From contig NZ_HE978635.1 of NCBI RefSeq assembly GCF_000312045.1, positions 498,674 through 562,673 on the forward strand: 64,000 bases of DNA. Direction: 5' to 3'. The DNA is from Noviherbaspirillum massiliense JC206 (lineage in GTDB: Bacteria > Pseudomonadota > Gammaproteobacteria > Burkholderiales > Burkholderiaceae_D). Position numbers and translations under genes: made by a program. Below are positions 1 through 8,779 of this stretch, piece after piece (within the stretch, counting starts at the first letter, position 1; every line of letters starts with the position of its first letter). Under the pieces are notes generated by a model. The model did not search any database. It had not been told where the DNA came from and saw only the letters and a list, made by a program, of their open reading frames with translations.

Positions 1-1
1 T

Positions 2-2005
2 GCCGCCTCTTCAAAACCTGACAGCCAACGGAGCAGGGCAAGCGCAGACTCGATGATCATGTGGTTTCGCGATTATGCCGAGCGGCGCCTCAACTCTCGG
101 ATGATGGACGAGCGCCGGACCGTTCCACCTTATGTAGTCCTGGATCTCGGCAATCATGGATTCTTCGGGCTTCAAGTGCCAAGACGATTTGGCGGGTGCG
201 AGCTGACAACCACTGATTTGTTGCGCGTCCTGGAGCAGTTGGCAGGCGTGGATCTTACTCTCGCTCTGCTCGTCGGCATCCACAACGGTCTTGGCATACG
301 CCCGATACTAAAGTCTGCTAGCGAGACGATGAAGGAGCAAATCCTGCCAGGTCTTGCCGCGGGTCGGGAGCTTGCAGCTTTCGCGCTGACAGAGCCCGCT
401 GCCGGGTCAAATCCGCTTGCCATGAAAGCGAGCGCAGTCAGGGTGGCCGGCGGATGGCTGGTAAGCGCGGAAAAGCAATGGATTGGGCTCGGAGCATGGG
501 CAGGCATGCTGACGGTATTTGCGAAAGCCCAGGATTCGGAGGGAATGCCGCTGGGTACCGTTGCCTTGGCCGTCCCGGAGAATACGCCGGGGCTGTCGCA
601 AGGAACAGAGTCTCTTACCATGGGCGTGCGCGGAATTGTGCAGAACACGATTCATCTCAACAATGCCTTCGTCCCGGATAGTGCTTTGCTTGCCGAAGTG
701 GGTGAAGGAATGGCAGTCGCACAGGATGCCATGATGTTCAGCCGCCTTGGCATTGGCGCTGTCAGCGTTGGAGCAATGAAGCGATGTGCCCAGTTGATGA
801 TGCGCTATGCGATGAACCGTACGGTTTCTACCGGACTGCTGGCCAATAATCCAGTGACTCTGACGAGGCTGGACGAATTGGCTTCTGCGATTTATGCAAT
901 GGAGTCCCTCGTTCATGAGATCGCCGCACTAATAGACCGTGGAGAAGATGTTCCAGCCGAAGCGTACATCGCATGCAAGACTTCAGGCCCGGAGCTGCTG
1001 GGTGAAGCGGCTGACCGGCTCATTCAACTACTGGGCGGGCGTGGATATGTTGAATCAAATTTGGCCCCACAACTGCTGCGCGATGCCAGAGTGTTGAGAA
1101 TTTTTGAAGGACCTACTGAAACTCTTTGCATGCATCTTGGTGCCAGCGTGATGCGACAGAGCCACGCGGTAGTAGATTTTATGGCTACGACACTCAATTC
1201 GCTGGAGGCTGCGGATGCGCTTCGGCAGGCGATCGACGAGATTCGGACCAATGCGAACAAAGCGTCATTGCTGTTTCAGAGCGAAGCCGCTGCAGAGCAA
1301 TGGATCCAGTTCCAGGTTGGACAACTGGCCACTGCGGCGATCGTATTTGCTGCGACTAGAAAGCGGCATCAGGACGAGCACGGAGTACATGGCTCTTTGC
1401 AAGCGGTCTTGTGGGCGAAAAGACGTTTTTCGGATCTTCTGCAGAGTGCTGTCCGCTGGTACGCAGATGATCGGCCAATCCTTGCTTCGACTGGGCTGCT
1501 ACGCGTTGTTAAGCAATATCAGGCAGCGATCGGCGATGTGGAACAAAAAATGGCCGGGGAGGAGCACGGGGTGGACAGCTTGTTGCGCCGCGAGCCGGAT
1601 GCCTCGGCTGAGGATCCATTCAGATGGCACGCGGGCATTGCGAATGCTTCTTCCATTCAACCGGGAAATTCCATTGTTCAGGCATCAGACAGTCCGGAGA
1701 ACAAGTCGGCCGTGTTCGGCGGCGGCATGCATTCTGATACGGTGCAGGAACAATCAACAAAGCACATCATTCATGATTGCGTTCTCAAGTGGCTGTACGC
1801 CGAGAAAAGACGAAAGCTCGACAAGCTTGATTACGACATGCCATTCAGCCAGATGGGAATGGATTCCTTGGGGGCGGTAGCCCTGACCGTGGAAATAGAG
1901 CGACGAATTGGGCTAAGCCTCAATCCGGAAATTGTGTATGAGTATCAGACTATCAACGACTTGGCACCGTATATTGATGCCAGTAGATCAAGCGCAGCAA
2001 ATTGA
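2..2005 (+). CDS. Acyl-CoA dehydrogenase / acyl carrier protein fusion (5' end probably outside window)
   Basis: The reading frame is open from base 2; the first ATG is at 53, so the gene is probably cut by the left edge. Residues below count from the ATG at 53. Residues 1-370 form an acyl-CoA dehydrogenase: the FALTEPAAGSNP flavin/substrate segment, then LLGGRGYVES and RIFEGPTET, whose Glu matches the usual catalytic base. The C-terminal ~80 residues are a phosphopantetheine-binding carrier domain with GMDSLG (Ser about 605). The N-terminal wording (LNSR..DERR..PPYVVLDLG) is what I expect after an upstream fatty-acyl-AMP ligase module in FAAL-ACAD-ACP proteins. The likely role is desaturation of a carrier-bound acyl chain for a lipopeptide, polyketide or modified lipid. 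The ACAD and ACP domains are clear; the upstream ligase is inference. Confidence 0.85.
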   Translation, partial: AASSKPDSQRSRASADSMIMWFRDYAERRLNSRMMDERRTVPPYVVLDLGNHGFFGLQVPRRFGGCELTTTDLLRVLEQLAGVDLTLALLVGIHNGLGIRPILKSASETMKEQILPGLAAGRELAAFALTEPAAGSNPLAMKASAVRVAGGWLVSAEKQWIGLGAWAGMLTVFAKAQDSEGMPLGTVALAVPENTPGLSQGTESLTMGVRGIVQNTIHLNNAFVPDSALLAEVGEGMAVAQDAMMFSRLGIGAVSVGAMKRCAQLMMRYAMNRTVSTGLLANNPVTLTRLDELASAIYAMESLVHEIAALIDRGEDVPAEAYIACKTSGPELLGEAADRLIQLLGGRGYVESNLAPQLLRDARVLRIFEGPTETLCMHLGASVMRQSHAVVDFMATTLNSLEAADALRQAIDEIRTNANKASLLFQSEAAAEQWIQFQVGQLATAAIVFAATRKRHQDEHGVHGSLQAVLWAKRRFSDLLQSAVRWYADDRPILASTGLLRVVKQYQAAIGDVEQKMAGEEHGVDSLLRREPDASAEDPFRWHAGIANASSIQPGNSIVQASDSPENKSAVFGGGMHSDTVQEQSTKHIIHDCVLKWLYAEKRRKLDKLDYDMPFSQMGMDSLGAVALTVEIERRIGLSLNPEIVYEYQTINDLAPYIDASRSSAAN

Positions 2006-2117
2006 TCTATGTTCCAGTTTTCTTAGCCTTCTAGGCCGGTACTCTTGGCTCGGAATTGCAAGGCCGTCAGGGCCATAAACGCGGGACGAGGACCGAATTA
2101 CAAGAAAGTGAACACCT

Positions 2118-2534
2118 ATGAGCAAAAACGAAATCATGAGAGCATCACTTTGGATCGGTTCCATCTTCAATTTCGTGGCGAGTTTTATTCTGGCATTTCC
2201 CGAGTCCGCGCTGGGGAGGCTTGTTGAATTGCCCCCAGCAGTTCCATCGTTGTATTGCGCGCTTTCTAGTTTTTTGGTTGGACTATTTGGCGGTGCATAT
2301 GCCTGGCTCGCATGTCAGGAACAAATTGACCGGCCACTGGTTGCACTGTCGACTATCGGAAAGGCCAGCGTTTTCTGTATTGCCTTGGTGCTTTGGTTAT
2401 TGGGCAGCGCGTCGGTTCGCATCGTTTTTCTCGCCAGCGGCGAATTGATCCTTGCAGTCCTTTGGGCCTGGTGGATTTTCGAATCGGGCCAATCGGGCAC
2501 GCGAGCAAATATGGGCAGGCATGTGACACGTTAA
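2118..2534 (+). CDS. Hypothetical four-helix inner membrane protein
   Basis: This 138-residue protein has four hydrophobic segments (about residues 9-28, 45-65, 78-98 and 100-118) and little else, so it should sit in the inner membrane. I recognise no catalytic motif. It lies 112 bases downstream of the ACAD-ACP gene on the same strand and may be co-transcribed, although no strong ribosome site precedes the ATG (only a weak AAGAAAG). The size and topology resemble small DoxX-like or YccF-like uncharacterised membrane proteins, but I cannot assign a family. Confidence 0.6.
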   Translation: MSKNEIMRASLWIGSIFNFVASFILAFPESALGRLVELPPAVPSLYCALSSFLVGLFGGAYAWLACQEQIDRPLVALSTIGKASVFCIALVLWLLGSASVRIVFLASGELILAVLWAWWIFESGQSGTRANMGRHVTR

Positions 2535-2605
2535 ATAATCGCGCGGCCGCGCCGTCATATGCATGCCCTTCCTTCCACATCTACACGAACCCGGGACGAC
2601 GGGAC

Positions 2606-3223
2606 TCATCCGTAAATCTTGGAAGTATTATCCACGATAGTTTCGGCGGTGCTGAGGTAGCCTTCAACGGGATTGACGCTTTCTCCCGGCGGCCATTCAC
2701 GCTGCGACTTGGCCAATTCTGGCGCAATTTTCTCCAAAAGGTCGAGCGGGATCGACTCGGCGCAGGCTTCAACCACATGAAACTCTCCGGCAGCGGAATA
2801 CTGCAGCGCTCCCTTCTCCACTTCCTGCGCGAGCGAAGCGAAGCGGGATCGCGCCAGTTCCATCAAGGAGGCGCGCATCCGCGACGAGTACGGGTTGGAA
2901 AGGGCGGCTTCCGCCAGGTCCGAATGGTCTATCACGGGAAGGTCGGAACTGCCGGAACCACTTCTCACCATCCTGAAGGGATCAAAACCTGCCTGCAGCG
3001 CATGGCCCAGGAAGCGCTCATGAAATTCACTGTGCTGCACACCATCCAGGGCCAATGAGTGGAACGAGGGGCCGGTGCCTTCGTTATAGGCATGTGCACT
3101 GTTTCTGGCCAGTGCCTCAAGGGATGCCCAGTCAAAGCCGTCCGGGTCTTTTTCCCAGCGTTCTTGCAGATCCATGAACTCACCAATCAACCGGTTGATC
3201 TCATTAGGGTCTTGCTGACTCAT
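2606..3223 (-). CDS. Hypothetical soluble protein
   Basis: A 205-residue, acidic, apparently cytoplasmic protein without signal peptide or membrane segment. The start is well supported: a perfect AGGAGG lies a few bases upstream of the ATG at 3223. The sequence is mostly predicted helix (LIGEFMDLQERWEKDP near the N-terminus; LMELARSRFASLAQEVEKG near residue 130). I recognise no family or catalytic motif. It is transcribed convergently with the small membrane gene at 2118-2534 and divergently from the FNR-box gene at 3508. Function unknown. Confidence 0.65.
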   Translation of the reverse strand: MSQQDPNEINRLIGEFMDLQERWEKDPDGFDWASLEALARNSAHAYNEGTGPSFHSLALDGVQHSEFHERFLGHALQAGFDPFRMVRSGSGSSDLPVIDHSDLAEAALSNPYSSRMRASLMELARSRFASLAQEVEKGALQYSAAGEFHVVEACAESIPLDLLEKIAPELAKSQREWPPGESVNPVEGYLSTAETIVDNTSKIYG

Positions 3224-3427
3224 GAAAGCCTCCTAAACTGGGTTTGGCGCGTTTAGTGCAAAAACGTTCAGACCGTAATGTCCGGGGACTTGTTGCATGA
3301 AACGCAGCAGAACGATCGGTCCCTTTATTTTGGATAACTTTTTAGGGCGTTTTTGAGCCATTTTTCGCTTCCACCCCATGAAATCCCATATTCATGGTAT
3401 GGGCGGGGCAGGTTTTGTCGGGTCTAA

Positions 3428-3441
3428 TTGCTCAAAATCAA
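3428..3441 (+). promoter_or_regulatory. FNR/Dnr-like box upstream of small membrane protein gene
   Basis: TTGCTCAAAATCAA matches the FNR consensus TTGAT-N4-ATCAA at 9 of 10 positions. It lies 66 bases before the ATG at 3508. The same 14-mer occurs at 7173-7186, at nearly the same distance from the paralogous gene on the minus strand. A further conserved block just upstream of each box (CCCATAT..ATGG.ATGGGC) extends the similarity. Oxygen- or NO-responsive control is an inference from the consensus. Confidence 0.55.
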
Positions 3442-3507
3442 CAAAATTGCTGTAAGAAAAGATTAGGCAGCCAACAGCGATTCATACCTATTCAAGAGAA
3501 GAACATC

Positions 3508-3756
3508 ATGAACGCAGCAACACTTACCCAATATCGCAGCCCGGCACCCGCCCGGCGCATTGGCGTTGCCTGGAGCTTGTTGTGGCGCGGGCTTCTCGCC
3601 ACCTTCGCCTGCGCAGCCGGGGGTATTGTCGTCGGCGTGTTGCTGGGCTTCGTGGTGGCCTTTACCGAGCCAGTCCCTCATGCCGCCACATGGCACGAGG
3701 CACTTGTGCACTACTCCCGCCTCTTTTCCGAGTTGCTGACGGGGTTCGTCGTATGA
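3508..3756 (+). CDS. Small single-helix membrane protein (paralogue of the gene at 6855-7103)
   Basis: An 82-residue protein with one long hydrophobic stretch (about residues 28-52, GGIVVGVLLGFVVAF) and an Arg-Trp-rich entry (ARRIGVAWSLLWRG). The ATG at 3508 was chosen because AGAGAAG precedes it and because the paralogue then has exactly the same length. The two proteins align over all 82 residues without a gap, with 28 identities counted by hand. An FNR-like box lies 66 bases upstream. The stop codon overlaps the ATG of a 36-codon ORF (ATGA at 3753-3756). Function unknown; regulation by oxygen or nitrogen-oxide status is inferred. Confidence 0.65.
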   Translation: MNAATLTQYRSPAPARRIGVAWSLLWRGLLATFACAAGGIVVGVLLGFVVAFTEPVPHAATWHEALVHYSRLFSELLTGFVV

Positions 3757-3863
3757 CTGCGCTCTGGTGCTACCTCAAGCAATTCTTCGGACCTGCCTCG
3801 GCCGGCCTGGCTTGCAACTGCCCCCAGTGCCGCGGTTATCGAAAACGCTTCCAGGTCGGCTAG
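3753..3863 (+). CDS. Possible 36-residue CxC/CxxC microprotein
   Basis: This short ORF starts at the ATGA overlap with the preceding small membrane gene, an arrangement typical of translational coupling. The product would be a basic 36-mer with CNCPQC near its centre, which could bind a metal. No independent ribosome site is visible, and the minus-strand paralogue at 6855-7103 has no equivalent follow-on ORF. It may be chance; I list it because the overlap and the cysteine cluster are suggestive. Confidence 0.3.
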   Translation: MTALWCYLKQFFGPASAGLACNCPQCRGYRKRFQVG

Positions 3864-4052
3864 CCCCGCGTACAGCAATAAGTTGCTACTACACCCGTGC
3901 AGAATCGTAAGAGTCGGCGGCTTCTGACCGGCGCACCTGAAACACCGGTAACTCCGGCTCGGCCCCCTAAAAGAATTCAATGTCGTGCGCGTGCCGCTAG
4001 TGGGTCTGACGCACGCTGAAGCTAATTCCTACCTTTACTTGGGAGTCCGACC

Positions 4053-4703
4053 ATGTCACTGGAACTCATGAGTTCGCCGGCCGTGATTGCCGCTCTTGTC
4101 TTGGGGATCCTTGGCGCCATCCTGATGTTCTGGGGCCTTTTTGCGCTGCTGCGTTTCCGGCCACGATGGTCCATACGACGCATATTGGGCGGCATGCTGA
4201 TGCTGGGCATCGCTGTGCTTGGATGCACGATGGCGCTTGCCCTCCACGGTTATCAGGCACTGACGCGAGAGGAAGTTGCCGTGCGTCTGAGCGTGCGGCC
4301 GCTGGAAGCACAGCGGTTCGAGGCGAGGATGCGGTTTGCCGACGGGCGCGAGGCGGTGTATCAACTCGCCGGCGATGAGGTGTACGTCGATGCGCGCATT
4401 CTGAAGTGGCATCCTTACGCGAACATGCTCGGTCTGCATACCGTCTATGAGCTCGACCGCGTAGGCGGCCGCTACCATGCGATCGAGCAGGAGCGGGCGG
4501 CACAGCGCACCGTCTACCCGCTCGGGCAGGAAAAACTGGTGGACCTGTTCGGCCTGCGCCGGCGCCATGAGTTCTTGAAGCCGCTCGTCGATGCGCAATA
4601 CGGGTCGGCCACCTTCCTGCCGGTCAGCGGCCCCGCCGAGTTCGAAGTGCGCGTGTCGACGACGGGGCTGCTCATGCGCCAAGCCGAGAGTACCCCGATG
4701 TAA
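4053..4703 (+). CDS. Hypothetical membrane-anchored protein, two N-terminal helices
   Basis: A 216-residue protein with two transmembrane segments (about residues 10-33 and 43-65) followed by a ~150-residue soluble domain beginning at ALTREEVAVRL, probably periplasmic. Homologues in related genomes are often labelled cation/multidrug efflux pump, but nothing in this sequence resembles a transporter, so I leave the function open. A GGGAG ribosome site precedes the ATG. The stop at 4703 directly abuts the stop of the convergent glxR-like gene, leaving no room for a separate terminator. Confidence 0.65.
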   Translation: MSLELMSSPAVIAALVLGILGAILMFWGLFALLRFRPRWSIRRILGGMLMLGIAVLGCTMALALHGYQALTREEVAVRLSVRPLEAQRFEARMRFADGREAVYQLAGDEVYVDARILKWHPYANMLGLHTVYELDRVGGRYHAIEQERAAQRTVYPLGQEKLVDLFGLRRRHEFLKPLVDAQYGSATFLPVSGPAEFEVRVSTTGLLMRQAESTPM

Positions 4704-5594
4704 TCAGGCTTGCTTGTCGCCGATCTCGAAATTGGCGAGTTGCTCAAGCGCGCGCACCATGGCTGAATGGTCCCATGCCTTGCCTCCGTGGGCCGAACAG
4801 GCATTGAACAATTCCTGCGCCGTCGCGGTATTCGGCAGCGACACGCCGAGGGCACGGGCACTGCTGAGCGCGAGGTTCAGATCCTTCTGATGCAGTTCGA
4901 TACGGAAGCCCGGATCAAAGGTGCGCTTGATCATTCTCTCCCCATGCACTTCCAGGATCCGTGATGACGCGAATCCTCCCATCAGCGCTTGCCTGACCTT
5001 GGCAGGGTCAGCGCCCGCCTTGGCGGCAAACAGCAAAGCTTCAGCGACCGCCTCGATGTTGAGCGCAACGACAATCTGGTTGGCAACCTTGGCAGTTTGA
5101 CCGTCGCCATTGCCGCCGACCAGCGTGATGTTTTTGCCCATCAGATCGAACAAGGGCTTGACCTGGTCGAATGCTTCCTGAGGGCCACCGGCCATGATCG
5201 ACAGGGTGCCGTTCTTTGCGCCGACTTCGCCACCAGAGACGGGGGCATCGATATACTGACATCCCAGCTGGTTGATGCGTTTTGCAAATTCCTTCGTCGC
5301 AACCGGGGAAATCGAACTCATGTCCACCACGATCTTGCCGGCGCTCAGGCCCTGGGCCACACCGTTTTCGCCGAACAGCACGGTTTCCACATGTGGCGTA
5401 TCCGGCACCATGGTGATGATGATCTCCGATCGTTCTGCCACTTCCCGCGCATGGGTGCATGCGACGCCGCCTGCCGCGGTCAAGTTGGCTGGCACGCCGG
5501 ATCGGCTGAACAGGTAAAGCTCGTGGCCGCCCTTGATGAGTTGCCCGGCCATGGGATTGCCCATGATGCCGAGGCCGATGAATCCTACTTTCAT
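4704..5594 (-). CDS. glxR: 2-hydroxy-3-oxopropionate (tartronate semialdehyde) reductase
   Basis: A 296-residue member of the beta-hydroxyacid dehydrogenase family. The Rossmann NAD(P) motif GLGIMG lies at residues 7-12. The family signature DAPVSGGEVGAKNGTLSIM is near residue 120, and the catalytic-lysine segment GDGQTAKVANQ is near 170. The enzyme should reduce tartronate semialdehyde to D-glycerate in the glyoxylate-to-glycerate route. The usual partners gcl and hyi are not adjacent here. AGGAGGGG before the ATG supports the start. It lies 28 bases downstream of the flavin oxidoreductase gene on the same strand, so the two are probably one transcript. Other beta-hydroxyacid substrates (for example 3-hydroxyisobutyrate) cannot be excluded. 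Confidence 0.85.
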   Translation of the reverse strand: MKVGFIGLGIMGNPMAGQLIKGGHELYLFSRSGVPANLTAAGGVACTHAREVAERSEIIITMVPDTPHVETVLFGENGVAQGLSAGKIVVDMSSISPVATKEFAKRINQLGCQYIDAPVSGGEVGAKNGTLSIMAGGPQEAFDQVKPLFDLMGKNITLVGGNGDGQTAKVANQIVVALNIEAVAEALLFAAKAGADPAKVRQALMGGFASSRILEVHGERMIKRTFDPGFRIELHQKDLNLALSSARALGVSLPNTATAQELFNACSAHGGKAWDHSAMVRALEQLANFEIGDKQA

Positions 5595-5622
5595 GATGTA
5601 CCCCTCCTGCTATGTGTTGACG

Positions 5623-6624
5623 TTATTGTTGGCGCGTGAGCTGTTCATGCACCTGTGCTGCAATTTCATAGGAACGCAGGCGCGCCCTATGATCGAAAAT
5701 CTGCGACGTGATCATCAGCTCGTCGGCGCCGGTCTGGGCGATGAAGGCTTCCAATGACTTTCTGACCGTTTCCGGCGAACCGATGGCCGAGCACGACATG
5801 GTCTGATCCAGTATGCCGCGTTCAAGCGGCCCCAGCTGGCTTTCGTAGTCCTTGACCGGAGGCGGAAGCGGACCAGCCCTGCCGGTGCGCAGGTTCACGA
5901 AGGCTTGCTGCATCGAAGTTGCGAGAAAACGGGCTTCGTCGTCGGTATCCGCCGCGAATACATTAAAGCCGAGCATGACATACGGGCGGTCGAGCTGTTC
6001 GGAGGGACGGAACAGGCCGCGGTACAGGTCGATCGCCTGCATCAGCTGGGCCGGCGCGAAGTGCGAGGCGAAGGCATAGGGCAGGCCGAGTTGCGCCGCA
6101 AGCTGCGCGCCGAACAGGCTGGAACCCAGGATCCAGATCGGCACGTTCAGACCGTTACCGGGCACGGCGCGCACGGTCTGTCCAGGCTCGACCGGCCGGA
6201 AGTAATGCATCAGCTCGAGTACATCCCGGGGAAACTCATCGGGGTCGGACGCGAGAGTGCGCCGCAGGGCGCGCGCAGTGGCCTGATCGGATCCGGGGGC
6301 GCGACCGAGCCCAAGGTCGATGCGGCCCGGGAACAGGGATTCGAGGGTGCCGAACTGTTCCGCGATCACCAGTGGCGCGTGATTGGGAAGCATGATGCCG
6401 CCCGCGCCGACGCGTATGGTCGAGGTTCCTGCAGCGACATGGCCTATGACCACGGCAGTCGCGGCGCTGGCAATGCCGGGCATGCTGTGATGTTCCGCCA
6501 GCCAGAAACGCTGATATCCCCAGCGCTCGCAGTGCCGGGCGAGATCGAGCGTGTTGCGAAACGAGTGCGCCGCCGTGCTGCCTTGCGGGATCGGCGACAG
6601 GTCAAGGACGGAAAACGGAATCAT
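5623..6624 (-). CDS. Luciferase-like (LLM class) flavin-dependent oxidoreductase
   Basis: A 333-residue LLM-class protein, similar in length and wording to E. coli YhbW. The N-terminus reads [10 protein letters not shown], then [17 protein letters not shown] and [11 protein letters not shown], and [12 protein letters not shown] near residue 105; these are the family's FMN- and substrate-binding segments. The ATG at 6624 begins the conserved core. A longer reading frame to 6738 adds 38 residues that do not look like the family, so I rejected it. It is the first gene of a likely two-gene unit with glxR. Substrate unknown. Confidence 0.82.
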   Translation of the reverse strand: MIPFSVLDLSPIPQGSTAAHSFRNTLDLARHCERWGYQRFWLAEHHSMPGIASAATAVVIGHVAAGTSTIRVGAGGIMLPNHAPLVIAEQFGTLESLFPGRIDLGLGRAPGSDQATARALRRTLASDPDEFPRDVLELMHYFRPVEPGQTVRAVPGNGLNVPIWILGSSLFGAQLAAQLGLPYAFASHFAPAQLMQAIDLYRGLFRPSEQLDRPYVMLGFNVFAADTDDEARFLATSMQQAFVNLRTGRAGPLPPPVKDYESQLGPLERGILDQTMSCSAIGSPETVRKSLEAFIAQTGADELMITSQIFDHRARLRSYEIAAQVHEQLTRQQ

Positions 6625-6854
6625 TGCAAGTCCAGGATTTGAAAATGGGAAACCGGCCTGGCTAGACAGGCCGGCGAGTACGAGGAGTGAGTTTAGCGAG
6701 ATCGGCCAAGTTTCGCTTGCGCCTCGCATTGCAGTCACCAGAGGGCGGTGATGGACCAGCCGAGAACTATTCCTATTGGAGACCGCTTGGCGATCCGCTT
6801 GAGATATTTCCTTGCTTCCGGCTTTGATATCTGGAAGTCGGGGAAATTGCGGAG

Positions 6855-7103
6855 TTACCAGAGCATGAGGGTCAGTACTTCACGCAGCATTTCCATGTAA
6901 TGCAGGCCTATTTCGCCCCATGAATTGAAGTTGGACGCCACGTCGTTCAAGGCGATCAGGCATCCCAGTGCGACGCCAACGATAACGCCGGCAATCGTCG
7001 TGCAACTAGCCGCCAGCAGCCAGCGCCAGAAGAATCCCCAAGCTGCGCCGACGCGCTGTGTCGACTCCATGCTGCCAGACTGCACCATTGCCGCCGCTTC
7101 CAT
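6855..7103 (-). CDS. Small single-helix membrane protein (paralogue of the gene at 3508-3756)
   Basis: An 82-residue protein with one transmembrane segment (about residues 28-52) that aligns end to end with the product of 3508-3756. Shared positions include RxGxAWxxxWRxLLA, GxxVGVxLG and HYxxxxxE. The frame is open to 7265, but the ATG at 7103 gives the same length as the paralogue and has a GGGGA ribosome site. The longer frame would translate the FNR-like box, which argues against it. It is transcribed divergently from the D-threonine-aldolase-like gene. Function unknown. Confidence 0.65.
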   Translation of the reverse strand: MEAAAMVQSGSMESTQRVGAAWGFFWRWLLAASCTTIAGVIVGVALGCLIALNDVASNFNSWGEIGLHYMEMLREVLTLMLW

Positions 7104-7172
7104 CTCTCCATCCCCAAAAAGCCGAAATGACGGCTTGTAGCAGGGCTGGCCGGCATTTCTTAAAAGAAAATA

Positions 7173-7186
7173 TTGATTTTGAGCAA
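7173..7186 (-). promoter_or_regulatory. FNR/Dnr-like box, second copy
   Basis: On the minus strand this reads TTGCTCAAAATCAA, identical to the box at 3428-3441. It lies 69 bases before the ATG of the paralogous gene (66 at the first locus). The preceding ~45 bases align without gaps to the other locus, including a CCCATAT..ATGGGATGGGC segment around 7207-7230. Conservation of a non-coding block next to two diverged paralogues argues that it is functional. Confidence 0.55.
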
Positions 7187-7385
7187 TTAAACCGCACAAT
7201 CCAGCTTCAGCCCATCCCATAGATATGGGAATTTGAGAGGGAGAAACCGAAAGTTGTAGCCGCACCGGAGACAGTTGATTTCTTCTTGACTGGACAATTC
7301 AAATTAGAGGGGCTCGCTGCCCAGCGCAGTTCCGGCATACAATCCGGTTCTTTTCCTGCACGCTTCTGTTCATTTTCCTCACCCT

Positions 7386-8501
7386 ATGAGTCCCTGGAAT
7401 CCAGCCCAGCCGGGCGATGCGCTTGAGGCGATCGAGACGCCCGCCCTCATCCTTGATCTCGACGTCTTTGAATCCAACTTGCAGCGCATGATGGATGCCC
7501 TACAGGGCCGGCAAGTGCGCCTGCGTCCCCATGCAAAAAGCCATAAATGCCCGGAGATCGCATTGCGTCAGATAGCACTCGGCGCGGTCGGCGTGTGCTG
7601 CCAGAAGGTCAGCGAAGCAGCAGTGTTCGTGGCAGCCGGCGTGAAGGACATCCTGATCACCAATGAAGTCGTAGGCGCAGGCAAGATCCGGCGCCTGTTG
7701 GAGCTTGCCGCCAAAGCCCGCATCGGGGTCCTAGTCGACCATCCGCAGCAGGTGCAGGCGCTGGCGGTGGCGGCGCAGGCCAGCGGCACGGGGCTGGATG
7801 TCTATATCGAGGTTGATGTCGGAGCGCGCCGCTGCGGCACTCTCCCGGGCGAGGAAGCAGTGCGCCTGGCGGAACTGATCACTGCCGCAGCACCGCTGCG
7901 CTTCGCCGGACTGCACTGCTACCACGGATCGGCCCAGCATTTTCGCGAGCCGCAGGAACGTGCGGATGCCATCCGCGGTGCCGCCGAGCTGGCGCGCATG
8001 ACCAAGCAGCAGATCGAAGCACGCGGTATTCCGGTCGGGATCATCACGGGCGCCGGGACCGGCACCTTCGTGCATGAACGCGATTCCGGCGTGTATGGCG
8101 AGCTGCAAGCCGGCTCCTACGCCTTCATGGATCGCGATTACGGTGACAACCGCTCGGGTACCGATGATGTGCGCTTCGACCATGCGCTGTTCGTGCTGAC
8201 CACCGTGATGAGCCGGCCGACGGCCGACCGGGCGGTGGTGGATGCCGGACTCAAGGCGTCGAGCGTCGATTCCGGCATGCCGTCGGTATGGCAGCGTCCC
8301 GACCTGAAGTATGTGAAGGCCTCGGACGAGCACGGGGTCATCACCACCGCCGATGCGGACTCCCTTGCGCTTGGAGACAGGCTGATGCTGGTGCCGGGGC
8401 ATTGCGATCCCACCGTCAACCTGTATGACACGCTGGTCTGCGTACGCGGCGGGAAGGTGGAAGCCCTGTGGCCGATCGCGGCGCGGGGAGCGCTGCTATA
8501 G
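7386..8501 (+). CDS. D-threonine aldolase / D-serine dehydratase-like PLP enzyme (DSD1 family)
   Basis: A 371-residue fold-type III PLP protein (alanine-racemase-like barrel). The N-terminus has IETPALILDLDVFESN, and RPHAKSHKC carries the PLP lysine (about residue 51). The C-terminal PGHCDPTVN supplies the His/Cys pair that binds the divalent metal in D-threonine aldolases and D-serine dehydratases. The expected reactions are retro-aldol cleavage or dehydration of D-3-hydroxy amino acids; the exact substrate cannot be read from sequence. No clear ribosome site precedes the ATG at 7386, and the closest upstream stretch is pyrimidine-rich. The gene stands alone, divergent from the FNR-box gene. 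Confidence 0.82.
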   Translation: MSPWNPAQPGDALEAIETPALILDLDVFESNLQRMMDALQGRQVRLRPHAKSHKCPEIALRQIALGAVGVCCQKVSEAAVFVAAGVKDILITNEVVGAGKIRRLLELAAKARIGVLVDHPQQVQALAVAAQASGTGLDVYIEVDVGARRCGTLPGEEAVRLAELITAAAPLRFAGLHCYHGSAQHFREPQERADAIRGAAELARMTKQQIEARGIPVGIITGAGTGTFVHERDSGVYGELQAGSYAFMDRDYGDNRSGTDDVRFDHALFVLTTVMSRPTADRAVVDAGLKASSVDSGMPSVWQRPDLKYVKASDEHGVITTADADSLALGDRLMLVPGHCDPTVNLYDTLVCVRGGKVEALWPIAARGALL

Positions 8502-8779
8502 TCAGCAGGCCATGGGCGGGACCAGCCGCTGCTTTCCCGCAGTTTGCGTAAAGCAGACAGCGCCTCCCCGAAAGTGGGAAAGACTGCCGCAAAACTGGCG
8601 GGGGCGCCCACAGACTCTCCTTGAGTTGGTATTATTTCCACAAAAAAACATCCGCGACTGCCGGTTGCATCGGTGGTGCCGCTACCGAGAACGCGGTAGC
8701 AAGGCCTGCCTCCGGGTACCGTGATTCGTCAGACTTGCGGTAGCTGGCAATCGCCAGTGTTGCAACAAGAGGGGGGAGC

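Noticed and set aside
8680-8702. Short GCTACCG/CGGTAGC stem as a terminator
   Set aside because: Far from the preceding stop, only seven bases and without a T-run; not convincing enough to list.
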